A stretch of 64,000 nucleotides of DNA, taken from contig CANJMI010000001.1 in assembly GCA_947475525.1 (NCBI GenBank), positions 62,001 to 126,000 on the forward strand, given 5' to 3'. Below are positions 34,893 to 44,528 of the stretch, in pieces. The notes beneath the pieces were generated by a model, which did no database searches, was not told where the DNA came from, and worked only from the letters and a program-made list of their open reading frames with translations. Both the position numbers and the translations under genes were made by a program. The stretch's first letter is position 1. Each line of letters begins with the position of its first letter. This stretch comes from Polyangiaceae bacterium. Its GTDB lineage: Bacteria; Myxococcota_A; Polyangia; Polyangiales; Polyangiaceae.

Positions 34893-35579
34893 ATGAGCTG
34901 GCTCGATAAACTCAAGGTGAAGCTCGGCGTTCTCGACGCCGACGACGCGGCGACGCTCGAAGAAGATGCCCCTCGTGCCGCGCGCCGTGCTCACGACAAC
35001 GACCGCGGCGGACGCCCCGCGCTGGACGGCATCGAGCCTGCCTCGCAACAAGGCTTGGACGACGTCCTCGCAGCAAAAGAACGAGGCGACACGACCGAAA
35101 TGCGGCGCCTCTTGAAGGAGCTCGACCGCGGAAAGGGCCTGCGCCTCGTGCTGCGTGCCGCCGCCGCCCTTGAGGCCGGTGACGACGCCGAGCTTGAAGA
35201 GCTCTTGCCAAAGGTTGGCGCGGAAACAACCACGTGGCGCCTCGCTTTGCAGCTTGCCTCGGTACTGGACGATCCGGCGCGGGCGGAGGCGTTCCGCCAA
35301 CGCGCCGAGAAGGCTGGCGCACCAACGTGGGCTCTCGCGTGGAGCCGGGCGCTCTCGAACGACGCCGACGTGCAGCGCCGCGGGCTCGTCGAGCTACTCG
35401 TGATTGATCCCGCGCTCGCGCGCACGGTCGCCGCGCGGGATTTGCACATCGAAGGGGCAGTGGCCGATGGTGATGCGTCCGATCGCTACGCCGGTTTCGC
35501 CCACGGCCGCCAATGCATTCGACGCTTCGGGCCGAGCGCGGTCGCGGCGGTCGTCGAGCGCGCGGGAGGCTTCTTATGA
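34893..35579 (+). CDS. Alpha-helical repeat protein, unknown function
   Basis: A 228-residue acidic, soluble protein starting MSWLDKLKVKLG. From about 55 on it consists of paired helices (EMRRLLKELDRGKGLRLVL; LALQLASVLDDPARAEAF) resembling TPR/HEAT-like repeats, with no catalytic motif visible. It follows the S41 protease by 12 bases and overlaps the next gene by ATGA, so it is probably co-expressed with both. Confidence 0.75.
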   Translation: MSWLDKLKVKLGVLDADDAATLEEDAPRAARRAHDNDRGGRPALDGIEPASQQGLDDVLAAKERGDTTEMRRLLKELDRGKGLRLVLRAAAALEAGDDAELEELLPKVGAETTTWRLALQLASVLDDPARAEAFRQRAEKAGAPTWALAWSRALSNDADVQRRGLVELLVIDPALARTVAARDLHIEGAVADGDASDRYAGFAHGRQCIRRFGPSAVAAVVERAGGFL

Positions 35580-36109
35580 GCCGCTCGAAGCTGGTCCTCT
35601 ACCAACTTGACCGCCCGGCACTGAAGGCTCTGTCGGCAGACATCGAAGGCCTGCTCGTTCGGAACGACCATGCCGCCTTCGCTGAACGGTTGAAGCTCGA
35701 CGCCGCGCTTCTCCGCGGGCGAGCGCGCCTGGTCGATTATTTTCTCGTGCCGGAGAACGACTCGACGAAGGAACTTCACGCAGCCTTACGGCGACTCGCG
35801 AAACGTGACGCTCTCACGCCGGCGTTTGCGAGCGACAGCCTCGCGCTCGAAGGACGCCTGCGAGCGTTTGAGCCACTTCGAGAGAACGCCGGCACGAGCG
35901 CGGCCATCGATCGCCTGCTCAATCCGAAGCGCGTCCCCTGGTACCTGAGGGCCACGGGCGCAACGGCCGGATGGCTTGACGGGAAAGATCGAGCCGACCT
36001 CTCCCAAAAGATGGATCGGCTGATGTCGCAATTGACGCCCGAATTGCAGGCATTTGCGCGTGGCCTCGGTGAGATCGACGGCGACGTGATCGCCCACGAT
36101 TCGCTGTAA
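35576..36109 (+). CDS. Hypothetical soluble protein coupled to the repeat protein
   Basis: A 177-residue helical protein (MSRSKLVLYQLDRPALKALSAD...) with no signal peptide or membrane segment. The ATG overlaps the previous stop as ATGA. I recognise no family. Codon use matches neighbouring real genes, and the antisense frames do not have a better case. Confidence 0.72.
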   Translation: MSRSKLVLYQLDRPALKALSADIEGLLVRNDHAAFAERLKLDAALLRGRARLVDYFLVPENDSTKELHAALRRLAKRDALTPAFASDSLALEGRLRAFEPLRENAGTSAAIDRLLNPKRVPWYLRATGATAGWLDGKDRADLSQKMDRLMSQLTPELQAFARGLGEIDGDVIAHDSL

Positions 36110-36161
36110 CTTCGGGAAGGGCTCAAGATCGGCGCCGCTCGTCCGTTCAGTCGGGTGCGCC

Positions 36162-36332
36162 ATGTTGTCTTTCGGATTGCCCCTCGCCCTCCCCGGAATC
36201 GTCGATTCCGAGGTCCCGGCAGAGTCGCGGCAAAACGCAAAGCCGCGCACGGCGACGCAGCTCTACCGCGAAGTCGACCGACTGATGACGACCGTCGTCC
36301 GCGGCACCGAAGTCCGCACGCAGCAACGCTGA
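36162..36332 (+). CDS. Small hypothetical ORF (56 residues)
   Basis: A short frame from ATG 36162 to TGA 36332. Roughly four fifths of third positions are G or C, like neighbouring genes, and the translation (ending ...TQLYREVDRLMTTVV plus a basic tail) forms a plausible amphipathic helix. It sits 52 bases after the hypothetical gene upstream and just before the convergent sulfatase-like gene. No clear ribosome-binding site is seen, so it may be non-functional. Confidence 0.45.
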   Translation: MLSFGLPLALPGIVDSEVPAESRQNAKPRTATQLYREVDRLMTTVVRGTEVRTQQR

Positions 36333-36360
36333 GCTGTCGGGCAGGACGCGCGACGCGACG

Positions 36361-38643
36361 CTAGTAGAGGCCCCAGACCTTGAAGGCCGCAGCGGTCTCC
36401 GAATCGAGGGAGGAGGGCTCGCGTTCAGGCGCCTTCGGAAGCGCGGCGTCGAGGGCCGAGAAGCGGCGGAAGAGGGCATGCGTGACGAACGGTGCACGAT
36501 GCGAGCGATCGTAAGCGCAGGTCGGATCGCGCGACGTGTCGCAGAGCATCGGGCGACGGCCGTCGAGTTTGCCAGAGAGAACGTAGTTGCCCCAGCGCGC
36601 CGAGTACGTGTCCTCCGCGTACGCGACACGGATGCCGTAGGGATCGTCGTCTTTGCCTGCCGCAACCGCCGCGAGGTCGTAGCCGCCGAGCTCGGGCGGA
36701 GCCTTCAAGCCGAGAGATGCGAGGATGGTGCGCGTCACGTCGGGCGGGCTCGTAGGCAGCGCCACGCGCGAGGGTACGGACGGGCTTCCGGGGAAGTGAA
36801 CGTAGAGCGGCAAAGAGAGCGGGCCTTCGGACAGGGGCAATCCATCGGCAAAGAGCGTGCGCATCGCCGAGGAGACGTCCGCCGTCACGATGAGGAGGGT
36901 CGAGTCCCAACGGCCGGTCTCGTGGAGCTTTCGGATGAGACGCCCGAGAGCGGCATCTTGGCCGTAAAACGCGGCAAAATGCATTGCGCGAAGGCGCTCC
37001 TCGTCGACCTGAGCGAGCTTGGCGAAATTTCCATGAAGGCTTGCGATCGATTGCGCGGCATCGCGCGCCCGAAGCGCGCCCGCGTACTTTTGCGGGGGCA
37101 ACTTGGCGGTCTCGGCTGGCGTCAGGTCCCACGGCGGATGACCCCCGCGAGCGTGGATGACGGCGAGCATGGGACGCGCCTCGTTCTCCTTGGTGCCGAC
37201 GTCGCTGAGCCACGCGGTCGCGTCGTCGATCGCGGCCGTCCCGGCTTTTCCTTCGTTGGGCGGATACGAGAAAAATGACTCCCAGTGTCGCTCGAAACCA
37301 AACGCCGCCGAGGTGGTGGGTACTGCGGTGAACATTGCCGCGCGCACGCTGCCCTGCCGTGCGAAGTCACCGAGCGTCGTCACCACTTTCGGGAGACGTG
37401 CAGCGGCATCGACGAACGCGAGCGCTCGTGGCGGCAGGCCGGTGAGGAGCGCCGCGAGGGAGGCATTGGCAAGCGTGCTCGTCCCGCGGTGATCGTCGAA
37501 CACCGTGCCGGTCGCCACAAGATGCGCAAGGTTCGGTGCGTGCGGAGCGTCGTCGAGCCAAGGGGGAAGATCGGCCCGCGCGACCCCATCGAACACGACG
37601 AGCACGGCCGTTTTCGCTCGCGGCACCGTCTCACCGAGGCGCTCGGGAACGAAGACGGCAGGATCGCCGAACATCAGCCGGCCCGTGCCGCTCGTCTCCA
37701 ATGCGCTGACCTCGATCCGCAAGATGCGCCCAGCGTACGAAGCGAGCGAGACATCAACGTCCGTCCATGCGGCGGCGTCACCGCCCTCGACCTCGATGCG
37801 CCTAAGCTCAACCGGTTCGGCGCCGTCCTCGCGGACCGCGATCGCGGCGGTCGCTTTTCCGCCTCCCATCATGCCCACGCCCGCGCGAAACGTCGCGTTC
37901 GACGGCACCCGCAGCGTGCACGCGACCGTCGTCGGAGCTCGAAGCGCAAGTGCACGACGAGGGACTCCGCCGAGCTGGGCGGCCGGCGCCCTTACGTCGT
38001 ACAAGGTCGGCGCTCCGTAGCTGCGCGACAGCTCATCGGGAACCGCTACGCGGATCCAATCGACTTCCGCGTAGGGCACGTCATCGGCGCCTCGCGAGCC
38101 GCGAAAACGCAGCGTCAGCTCGTGAAGGCCGGCGTCGATTGGCAACCGCGTCGCCGAGGTCGAGACGATTTTGTCTTCGCGCGACAGCGAGACCTGACCT
38201 ATCGGCAAATCATCGATGCTGATGTCGGCGCGGCGAGCGTCTTGCCCTGCGGCGCGCAGCGACACGAACACACGGGCGGCGTACGGCTGGACGAACGTGA
38301 GCGAAAGCTTACCGTCGTAGACTCGCGCCCACGTCGCCCCCTCGTGCTCGGTCGCCACAACACCCTGAGGCGTAACGAGCGCGCCTGCGTAGCGACCCGC
38401 GACGGCGTCCGTCCCGAGATCGAGAAGGATCCCCCGATGGTCGATGTCGCACCATCCCAGGTCATCGACGATCGAGAGCACCTTGCGGAGCCCGGGCGGC
38501 TCGAGCGGCGGCTCGGCCGAGCGCGCAGCAGACGTAGCGCCACCGACGCCCTCGCGTTCACCGCACGCGACGAGCGGCAGCAAGAGGGCCACCGAAAGCC
38601 CAACCGCGCGGCCCCAACGCCAACATGCCATCACGCGGTGCAT
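36361..38643 (-). CDS. Degenerate sulfatase-like lipoprotein
   Basis: A 760-residue protein with a lipoprotein signal (LPLVAC). The first ~320 residues are beta-rich, carbohydrate-binding-like modules (LTFVQPYAARVFVSLRA; VSLASYAGRILRIEV). The C-terminal half follows the sulfatase/phosphodiesterase fold: VLVVFDGVARADLPPWLDDA, PNLAHLVATGTVFDDHRG, ASLAALLTGLPPR. The usual S-D-H-G-E metal motif reads TADVSSAM, so the His/Gly ligand pair is gone, and no Cys/Ser-x-Pro-x-Arg nucleophile is present. It is thus probably catalytically dead or altered. ATG 38643 chosen; ATG 38631 is also possible. Function unknown. Confidence 0.78.
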   Translation of the reverse strand: MHRVMACWRWGRAVGLSVALLLPLVACGEREGVGGATSAARSAEPPLEPPGLRKVLSIVDDLGWCDIDHRGILLDLGTDAVAGRYAGALVTPQGVVATEHEGATWARVYDGKLSLTFVQPYAARVFVSLRAAGQDARRADISIDDLPIGQVSLSREDKIVSTSATRLPIDAGLHELTLRFRGSRGADDVPYAEVDWIRVAVPDELSRSYGAPTLYDVRAPAAQLGGVPRRALALRAPTTVACTLRVPSNATFRAGVGMMGGGKATAAIAVREDGAEPVELRRIEVEGGDAAAWTDVDVSLASYAGRILRIEVSALETSGTGRLMFGDPAVFVPERLGETVPRAKTAVLVVFDGVARADLPPWLDDAPHAPNLAHLVATGTVFDDHRGTSTLANASLAALLTGLPPRALAFVDAAARLPKVVTTLGDFARQGSVRAAMFTAVPTTSAAFGFERHWESFFSYPPNEGKAGTAAIDDATAWLSDVGTKENEARPMLAVIHARGGHPPWDLTPAETAKLPPQKYAGALRARDAAQSIASLHGNFAKLAQVDEERLRAMHFAAFYGQDAALGRLIRKLHETGRWDSTLLIVTADVSSAMRTLFADGLPLSEGPLSLPLYVHFPGSPSVPSRVALPTSPPDVTRTILASLGLKAPPELGGYDLAAVAAGKDDDPYGIRVAYAEDTYSARWGNYVLSGKLDGRRPMLCDTSRDPTCAYDRSHRAPFVTHALFRRFSALDAALPKAPEREPSSLDSETAAAFKVWGLY

Positions 38644-38689
38644 ACCGCGGATCCGGTGTGGAGTCGTCTCGCGTCGCAAGCGCCGAAGC

Positions 38690-41600
38690 TCAGTGCGACC
38701 AAGGCGGAGCGATGCGGAAACGCAGCTTCACGCCAGCTTTTGCCGTGACGTAGCGCACGCGCTCCTCGCCACGCATCTTCACGCGGATCTCGTGTCGCTC
38801 GCCGCCAGCCGGCAGCGCGAGCCGTTGCGTCGGACCGGTGCCGAGGCGCTTTCCATCGACGAAAATCTCATCTTTGCGACCAGCGACGATCTCGACAATG
38901 CCATGTTCGGCATCCACTTTTCGTCGCTCCTTGGCACTAAGCGGCGATTCGACGGGGGCCTCTTCAGGCTCGGCCGGGACCGCCGCGGGTGGGGTCTCCG
39001 ACGCCACCTTCGCCACCTCGACGTCCGTCGCGGGAGGCTCGTCCACCACCGAGGCGGCGCCTCGAGGCGTTCGCGCGTTCGCACCTCGGGCGGCAGCATC
39101 GGTCGCTGCAACGGCTACGCCCTCGGGGGACGTCGCGAGCTCCGCTAGCCCCGGAGCTTGCACGACGCCGACCGGAGCGGACTGCGGCGCGTGATCCTGA
39201 TAGCGCCACCAACGGGCACCGACAGCGAGCGTCACGCCGACCACCGCGAAAACGACGGGAGCGACAAAACGGAACGACGAGGGCTTCGGCGCGACGGCGA
39301 TCGTCGAGCGAGGCAAATAACTCGAAGGCATCGCAGACTTCGGCAAGGGGACCTCCTGCGCGTCGGCCTCCTGCTGCGCCGCAAGGGCCGAAGGGGCGCT
39401 CGGCACCGGCGCGGCCACAACAGGCACGGGCGCGGCCACAACAGGCACCGGCGCGGCCACAACAGGCACCGGCGCGGCCACAACAGGCACGGGCGCGGCC
39501 ACAACAGGCACGGGCGCGGCCAGCTCGCGCGTAGGGGTTGCCGGTCGATCGAGCGAGGCAAGCTCGGTGCGCTGACCTTCACGCACCGCCGAGGTCAAGA
39601 TCGGCGTGGTGGAACGGCGGAGCGCTTCCTGACTCACGGCGAGCCGCGACACCAAAATCGGAGTGTGCGCGCCACGGATCGGACGCTCGAACGAAGGCTG
39701 GACGGAAGGCGCCGACGGGCGCGCACGAGGCGGCGTCGACGCGGTCAGGCGCGACGGACTCGACGGACTCGACGGGCGCGTGATCACGGGTTCAGGACCG
39801 GCGGCGGGCGAAAGTTCGTCGTCCTCGACGGGTTCGAACACGACCTCGGCCCCGACGCTCGAGTGCCGCACGTCCGCGGTGGAAACACGCGCGACAGGTG
39901 AAACCCAAGACGGGTCGTCCGCCATCGGAAGGTCGAAAGCTTCGGTCGACGTCTCGAAACCGAACTCAAGCGGCGCGGGCCCAGAGGGCGCCAACGAGGC
40001 AACAGGCACGAACACGCGTGCGAGCTCGAATGCCAGCGGAGGCAGAGGCGGAGGCAGCAGCGGAGCCATGGCGGCACGCACGAGCTCGACCGAAGGAGCC
40101 ACGACGCGGTGGGCAACCCGCTCGGCCGTCGGCATGACATGCCCGGGCACGGGCGTCACATCGACGAGCACGGGAAGCGAGCGCACGGCGCTTGGGCCTT
40201 CGCCACGCTCGAGATCAACAATCGCGTTGCGGCGCGCCACGTCGACGAGCACGCGCTCGACCAGATTGAGGGAGGCGACACCCGTCTCCACGAGCGACCA
40301 TGGCGACCGCCCCGACATCATCGCGGCGAGCGCCGTTCGAGCGGGCTCGGGGGTCATCACCACGAGCCCCGCGAGGGCCTCCGCGTCGAAGCCTACTCGC
40401 TCAATACGCAAGAGTTCGGCTCCCGAAACTGCCCGCTGCATGCCGCGGACTCGCTCCACCGTGCCGGCGAGAACCTCCAAGAGCGAACCCGATAGCTCGC
40501 TCACCACGGGCTGTTCCGACGCCTCGACGAGGAAGCGACCGGCACCGAGCGCGAGGACGGCCGCGAGCGCATCAACACCGTGCCTCAAGTTGCCATCGGC
40601 CGTCGTGCGGCACGCTCGCACAGGCTTTCCGTCACGAACCTCGACTTCCACCACCGCGTCACCACCGTGCAAGGTCACCCGCGAATTCGGGGTCGTCTGG
40701 CACACGAGACGCAAGAGCGACGTGGGCGCGAGATCGTCGAGACGACCTTGGATTCGAACGCCATCCGAGAGACGCGCGGCAAGGCTGCGTCGCGCTCGCG
40801 TGACTTCACGCACGCGTTGCAAGACGACCTCCGACGATGCGCCCTTCAAGATCGCGCCGGCCCCGCATTCGTCCAGCTCCTCGGCGCGGCGGACTTGGGC
40901 GTTGTCGGCACCGAGCACAATAACGGGCACGTCGCGCAACAGGACGTCCTCGCGCACCGCACGAGCGAGCGAAACTCCGCCGACCGTACCTACGCTGAGA
41001 CCGGCGATAACCGCATCCGGCGGCGTCTCGCGGGCGCAGTCGAGCGCCTCTTGCGCCGAGAACGCGTCGATGACGGTGGCCCCAGCGTCGCGGAGAACTC
41101 CGCTCAAAAACCAGTTGGTGGTGAGGTCATCCTCGGCCACGAGTACGGTCATGGCGGCGAGGGACGCCGATTCGGCGCGCCGGTCGAGTCCAATGGAACG
41201 CTCGCTTTTGTCGCGCGACGTCGAGCGGACAAGCGCGACCCCGGCCGGCAACGCTTCCTCGCACCGGCGTGCCGCGAAGCGGAGTTCGCCCGCCGATTGC
41301 GCGCTGACGAGCTCACGGATCCGCGCCACGGCATCCCACATCACGGTGAGCACGGCGCTGCCCTCGCCGAGGTCGACGAGCTTACGGCGCATTCGGTCAT
41401 CAATCGCGGAGTCACATAGACTCGAGTGGAGCTCACTTGCGAGGCGAGCACCGAGATCGTCGAGCGTCATGCGTCCGAGCGGCTCGTAGCGGGTGCTCGG
41501 CACCCCTGGGGACACCTGCGCGCAGGCACGCCGAAGCTCCCCGGCGGCGAGGGGTTTTGGCAGGCAACGAGCTGCGCCAAGAGCGACGAAGCGAGCCGCG

Positions 41601-42316
41601 TGTTCGGGCGCGGACCACGTTCCGACGACGACGATCGGCACCGCATCGGTTCGCGAATCACCGAGGAGATCCTCGACGAGCTGTTCGGCACCGGGCTCAT
41701 CACCGTCGACGAGAATCACGTCTGGACGAGGATCCGCTGCCCGAACGGCGGCGTAAGCGGTGTCGAGCCGCGGAAGATGACGCACGGCGAACACGTAGCC
41801 GTCACCCTCGGCGGCGCCGCGCGCACGGAGGGTATCGGCGATGGCACGGCTCCCCGCGACGAACACCGGTACGCTGAGCAGTTGCGTCTGGCGGCCTGGG
41901 GTTACCCCCGGCGAGGCTGCACGCAGCGGCCCCGAGGTAGGCGTCGGCTCGCGATCGCCGTCGTCATGCAGCGCGTCGGCAAACCGGTCGACCGCGGCCT
42001 CGAGAGTCTCCTGCTCATCGTCATCGAGCGAGCCGAGCACGCCGGCACTCTTCACGAGGGCCTCGGCCCGCGAGAGAGCGGCCGCCACAATCGGCCAGTC
42101 AAGGACGGTCGTGCCGGCGGCAACCTTTCGAAGGTCCTCGGCGAAACGACCGCGCGGCCCCGCGTCACGGGGATCGGCGACGAACGTCGTCAACCCGAGC
42201 CGTAGGCGAACAAGGTCCCCCTCGAGCTCGAGGAGCATCGCCTCGCGTGCGGGACCGCCGCTGGAACGAGTCGCGGGCGACGAAGGGGAGACGGTGAGCG
42301 CGGCAGTAGCGGCCAT
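38690..42316 (-). CDS. Multi-domain receiver / DUF4388 / membrane / PEGA protein
   Basis: A 1208-residue protein combining signalling and envelope modules. After a helical N-terminal region come a receiver-like domain (~145-265, PDVILVDGDEPG, CLPKPL) and a second receiver (~389-505, MTVLVAEDDL) whose phospho-acceptor Asp is Gly439. A DUF4388/PatA-like domain follows (~520-650, GRLDDLAPTSLLRLVCQT). A long Pro/Ser-rich, low-complexity region includes about five APVPVVA heptads. One membrane helix lies at ~1017-1037 (FAVVGVTLAVGARWW), and a C-terminal PEGA domain at ~1143-1208 (IFVDGKRLGTGP) is placed on the far side. It may carry information between cytosol and envelope; its partners are unknown. 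Confidence 0.82.
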   Translation of the reverse strand: MAATAALTVSPSSPATRSSGGPAREAMLLELEGDLVRLRLGLTTFVADPRDAGPRGRFAEDLRKVAAGTTVLDWPIVAAALSRAEALVKSAGVLGSLDDDEQETLEAAVDRFADALHDDGDREPTPTSGPLRAASPGVTPGRQTQLLSVPVFVAGSRAIADTLRARGAAEGDGYVFAVRHLPRLDTAYAAVRAADPRPDVILVDGDEPGAEQLVEDLLGDSRTDAVPIVVVGTWSAPEHAARFVALGAARCLPKPLAAGELRRACAQVSPGVPSTRYEPLGRMTLDDLGARLASELHSSLCDSAIDDRMRRKLVDLGEGSAVLTVMWDAVARIRELVSAQSAGELRFAARRCEEALPAGVALVRSTSRDKSERSIGLDRRAESASLAAMTVLVAEDDLTTNWFLSGVLRDAGATVIDAFSAQEALDCARETPPDAVIAGLSVGTVGGVSLARAVREDVLLRDVPVIVLGADNAQVRRAEELDECGAGAILKGASSEVVLQRVREVTRARRSLAARLSDGVRIQGRLDDLAPTSLLRLVCQTTPNSRVTLHGGDAVVEVEVRDGKPVRACRTTADGNLRHGVDALAAVLALGAGRFLVEASEQPVVSELSGSLLEVLAGTVERVRGMQRAVSGAELLRIERVGFDAEALAGLVVMTPEPARTALAAMMSGRSPWSLVETGVASLNLVERVLVDVARRNAIVDLERGEGPSAVRSLPVLVDVTPVPGHVMPTAERVAHRVVAPSVELVRAAMAPLLPPPLPPLAFELARVFVPVASLAPSGPAPLEFGFETSTEAFDLPMADDPSWVSPVARVSTADVRHSSVGAEVVFEPVEDDELSPAAGPEPVITRPSSPSSPSRLTASTPPRARPSAPSVQPSFERPIRGAHTPILVSRLAVSQEALRRSTTPILTSAVREGQRTELASLDRPATPTRELAAPVPVVAAPVPVVAAPVPVVAAPVPVVAAPVPVVAAPVPSAPSALAAQQEADAQEVPLPKSAMPSSYLPRSTIAVAPKPSSFRFVAPVVFAVVGVTLAVGARWWRYQDHAPQSAPVGVVQAPGLAELATSPEGVAVAATDAAARGANARTPRGAASVVDEPPATDVEVAKVASETPPAAVPAEPEEAPVESPLSAKERRKVDAEHGIVEIVAGRKDEIFVDGKRLGTGPTQRLALPAGGERHEIRVKMRGEERVRYVTAKAGVKLRFRIAPPWSH
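39400..39522. repeat. 21-bp tandem repeats (about six units) coding APVPVVA
   Basis: Six near-identical copies of a 21-base unit (CAGGCACSGGCGCGGCCACAA, S being G or C) lie in frame within the receiver/PEGA gene, with the first and last copies partial. They produce a flexible Ala-Pro-Val linker. Near-identity suggests recent expansion and possible length variation. Confidence 0.92.
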
Positions 42317-42400
42317 GCTGCGGCCGTACCACGGAGGCCAAAGTTGGCTAACTTTCCGGGGGACGCCGGAAGACGCCAAGGCCCACGCTTTGCCCTCCGC

Positions 42401-44440
42401 TCACGCCGCGGACAAGCCCAACCGCTCGAGTAACGGCCCGAGTTCGGGGTCGCGCCCCATAAAGGCGCGGAAAAGCTCGGCGGGATCGGCCTCGTCACCG
42501 CGCTCGAGAACCTCGCGACGGAAGGCCCCGCCCACCTCGGACGAGAGCAATCCCTCCTTGCGAAAGCGCGTGAAGGCGTCCGCGTCGAGCACCTCGGCCC
42601 ACTTGTACGAGTAGTAACCAGCGGCGTAACCGACCGCGTCGGAGAAGATATGGCCGAACGACGCAAAGACCGCGTGTTCAGGCGGCAATACGCTCGGACT
42701 CATGCTCTCGAGGATCGCTCGTGAGTACGCGATGGGGTCACCGTCACGAGCCACATCGAACTCCGTGTGGAGGCGTAAATCGGTCAACGCGAAGCTCAAC
42801 TGGCGCATCTGCGCGCTCGCGGCCCGGAAGGTTCGCGCGCGGCACATGGCCTGGAAGAGCGCCTCCGGAATCGGCTCATCTGTCTCGACATGGCGAGCAA
42901 ATCTGTCGAGGGCTTCGCGCTCCCAGCACCAATTCTCCAGGATCTGCGAAGGCAGCTCGACGAAATCCCAAGCCACGTTGGTACCAGCCTGACTGCGAAG
43001 CTCGGTGCGACTCAAGCAATGGTGCATCAAGTGCCCGAGCTCATGGAACAGGGTCTCGACCTCTTGATGGGTGAGGAGCGCATCCCGGCCGCCGACCGAA
43101 GGCGTGCAGTTCGTCGCCAGCAAGCCGATGTGGCGGCGGTCGGACTCGAGCGCCCCGCGAGCGAGCAGCCCGTCCATCCACGCGCCACCGTGTTTGCTCT
43201 CGCGCGGGTAAGGATCGACGTAAATGCCCGCGAGCCACTCGCCGTCGGCCGCGTTGATAACCTTGTAGGCGCTCACGGTCGGGTCCCACGTCGGCACGTC
43301 CGACCACGGCTCGAAACGTACGCCATAAATAGTTCCTGCGAGCTCAAACGCGCCATCGAGCACCCGGCTGAACGAGAAGTACGGGCGCAAGGCCTCCTCA
43401 TCGAATTGGAAGCGGGCGCGGCGAAGCTTCTCCGCGTAGTAGCCGACATCCCACGCTGCGAGCGTCCGCGCGTCGGGCCCCTCGAGCTCACGGCGAAATT
43501 CAGCAAGCTCGGCTTTTTCCTGCTCGAACGCGCGCTCGGTGCGCACACGCAAATCATCGACGAAGGCGCGAGCACGGGCGCCCGTCTTCGCCATGCGGTC
43601 CTCGAGCACGAGGTCGGCGAAGGTCGCGTAACCGAGAAGCTTCGCCTTCTCCGCACGGAGAAAAACGATCCGGGCGACGTGGGCGCGGTTGTCGAAAGGC
43701 TCGGCGGCGCCGCGCGCGACGTGAGCTCGGTAGATGGTTTCACGCAGCCCCGCGTCATCGAGGTACGTCAGTGCCGGAATCAGACTTGGCGCCTGCAACG
43801 TGAAGCGGAAGCCGGCCTTGCCTTTCGCGTCCGCACTCTCGCGGGCCGCCGCGAGCGCACTCTCCGGTAAGCCCGACAGCCGCGACTTCTCGGCCACGAT
43901 GAGCTCGAACGCGTTGGTCGCATCGAGCGTATTTTGTCCGAATTTAAGCGTAATCGTGGCGAGCTCGACGTCGATCGTCGCAAGACGCTCCTTGCCCTCA
44001 GCCGAGAGCTCCGCGCCGTGCCGCCGGAAGGCCTCGATGGTCTTGTCGAGCAAGCGCCGCTTGTGCCCTGTGAGCGCACGCGCCTCATCGGTCTCGGAAA
44101 ACGCTCGCAAAACTCGCCATACGCCTGCATGCAGCGGGACGCGGCTCGAGAACTCGCTCACCCGTGGCTGCGCTTCGGCGTAGGCCTCACGCAGGGCAGG
44201 CGTAGTCGCAACGTGTTCGAGGTGCCCGACGATGTGCATCGCGTGCTCGAGCCCCTCCGTCGCGCGCTCGAGAGCGCCCAGCGTGCCGTCAAACGTGTAC
44301 GGCGGTGGGGCCGCGCCGATCACGTCGAGAGCTCGCGTCGCGCCAACCAGGAGCTCGGTCACCGCAGGCCCGATTTGGTCCACCGAGACGCGGTCGAAAG
44401 GGATAGGAAAAGCTCGGACCGTCAGCGACTCGTTGGACAT
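42401..44440 (-). CDS. prlC: M3-family zinc oligopeptidase (oligopeptidase A/PrlC type)
   Basis: Cytosolic oligopeptidase of 679 residues, matching PrlC/OpdA length. The thermolysin-like zinc motif HELGH is at 466-470 (TLFHELGHLMHH) and the third ligand region DFVELPSQILENW follows, as in all M3 enzymes. The C-terminal block with GYAAGYYSYKWAEVLDADAF is a family signature. The product probably recycles signal-peptide and other short peptides. The ATG at 44440 is well supported; the neighbouring minus-strand aminotransferase ends 88 bases upstream. Confidence 0.94.
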   Translation of the reverse strand: MSNESLTVRAFPIPFDRVSVDQIGPAVTELLVGATRALDVIGAAPPPYTFDGTLGALERATEGLEHAMHIVGHLEHVATTPALREAYAEAQPRVSEFSSRVPLHAGVWRVLRAFSETDEARALTGHKRRLLDKTIEAFRRHGAELSAEGKERLATIDVELATITLKFGQNTLDATNAFELIVAEKSRLSGLPESALAAARESADAKGKAGFRFTLQAPSLIPALTYLDDAGLRETIYRAHVARGAAEPFDNRAHVARIVFLRAEKAKLLGYATFADLVLEDRMAKTGARARAFVDDLRVRTERAFEQEKAELAEFRRELEGPDARTLAAWDVGYYAEKLRRARFQFDEEALRPYFSFSRVLDGAFELAGTIYGVRFEPWSDVPTWDPTVSAYKVINAADGEWLAGIYVDPYPRESKHGGAWMDGLLARGALESDRRHIGLLATNCTPSVGGRDALLTHQEVETLFHELGHLMHHCLSRTELRSQAGTNVAWDFVELPSQILENWCWEREALDRFARHVETDEPIPEALFQAMCRARTFRAASAQMRQLSFALTDLRLHTEFDVARDGDPIAYSRAILESMSPSVLPPEHAVFASFGHIFSDAVGYAAGYYSYKWAEVLDADAFTRFRKEGLLSSEVGGAFRREVLERGDEADPAELFRAFMGRDPELGPLLERLGLSAA

Positions 44441-44528
44441 TGCCCGTAGGCTACTGCCGCACGGACGCCGCGACCACTCGCCGACGCATCACCCGTCCTT
44501 TCGACTTTTTGCATGATGTCCGGGGACG

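Noticed and set aside
37285-38748. 487-residue plus-strand frame opposite the sulfatase-like gene
   Set aside because: No signal or motif, Arg-rich, and antisense to a protein with clear lipobox and fold blocks.
39400-39522. CRISPR-like direct repeats
   Set aside because: Units are contiguous with no spacers and lie in frame in a coding region.
39663-41489. 608-residue plus-strand frame opposite the receiver/PEGA gene
   Set aside because: Ser/Thr/Arg-rich composition with no domain; it is the reverse of a supported multi-domain gene.
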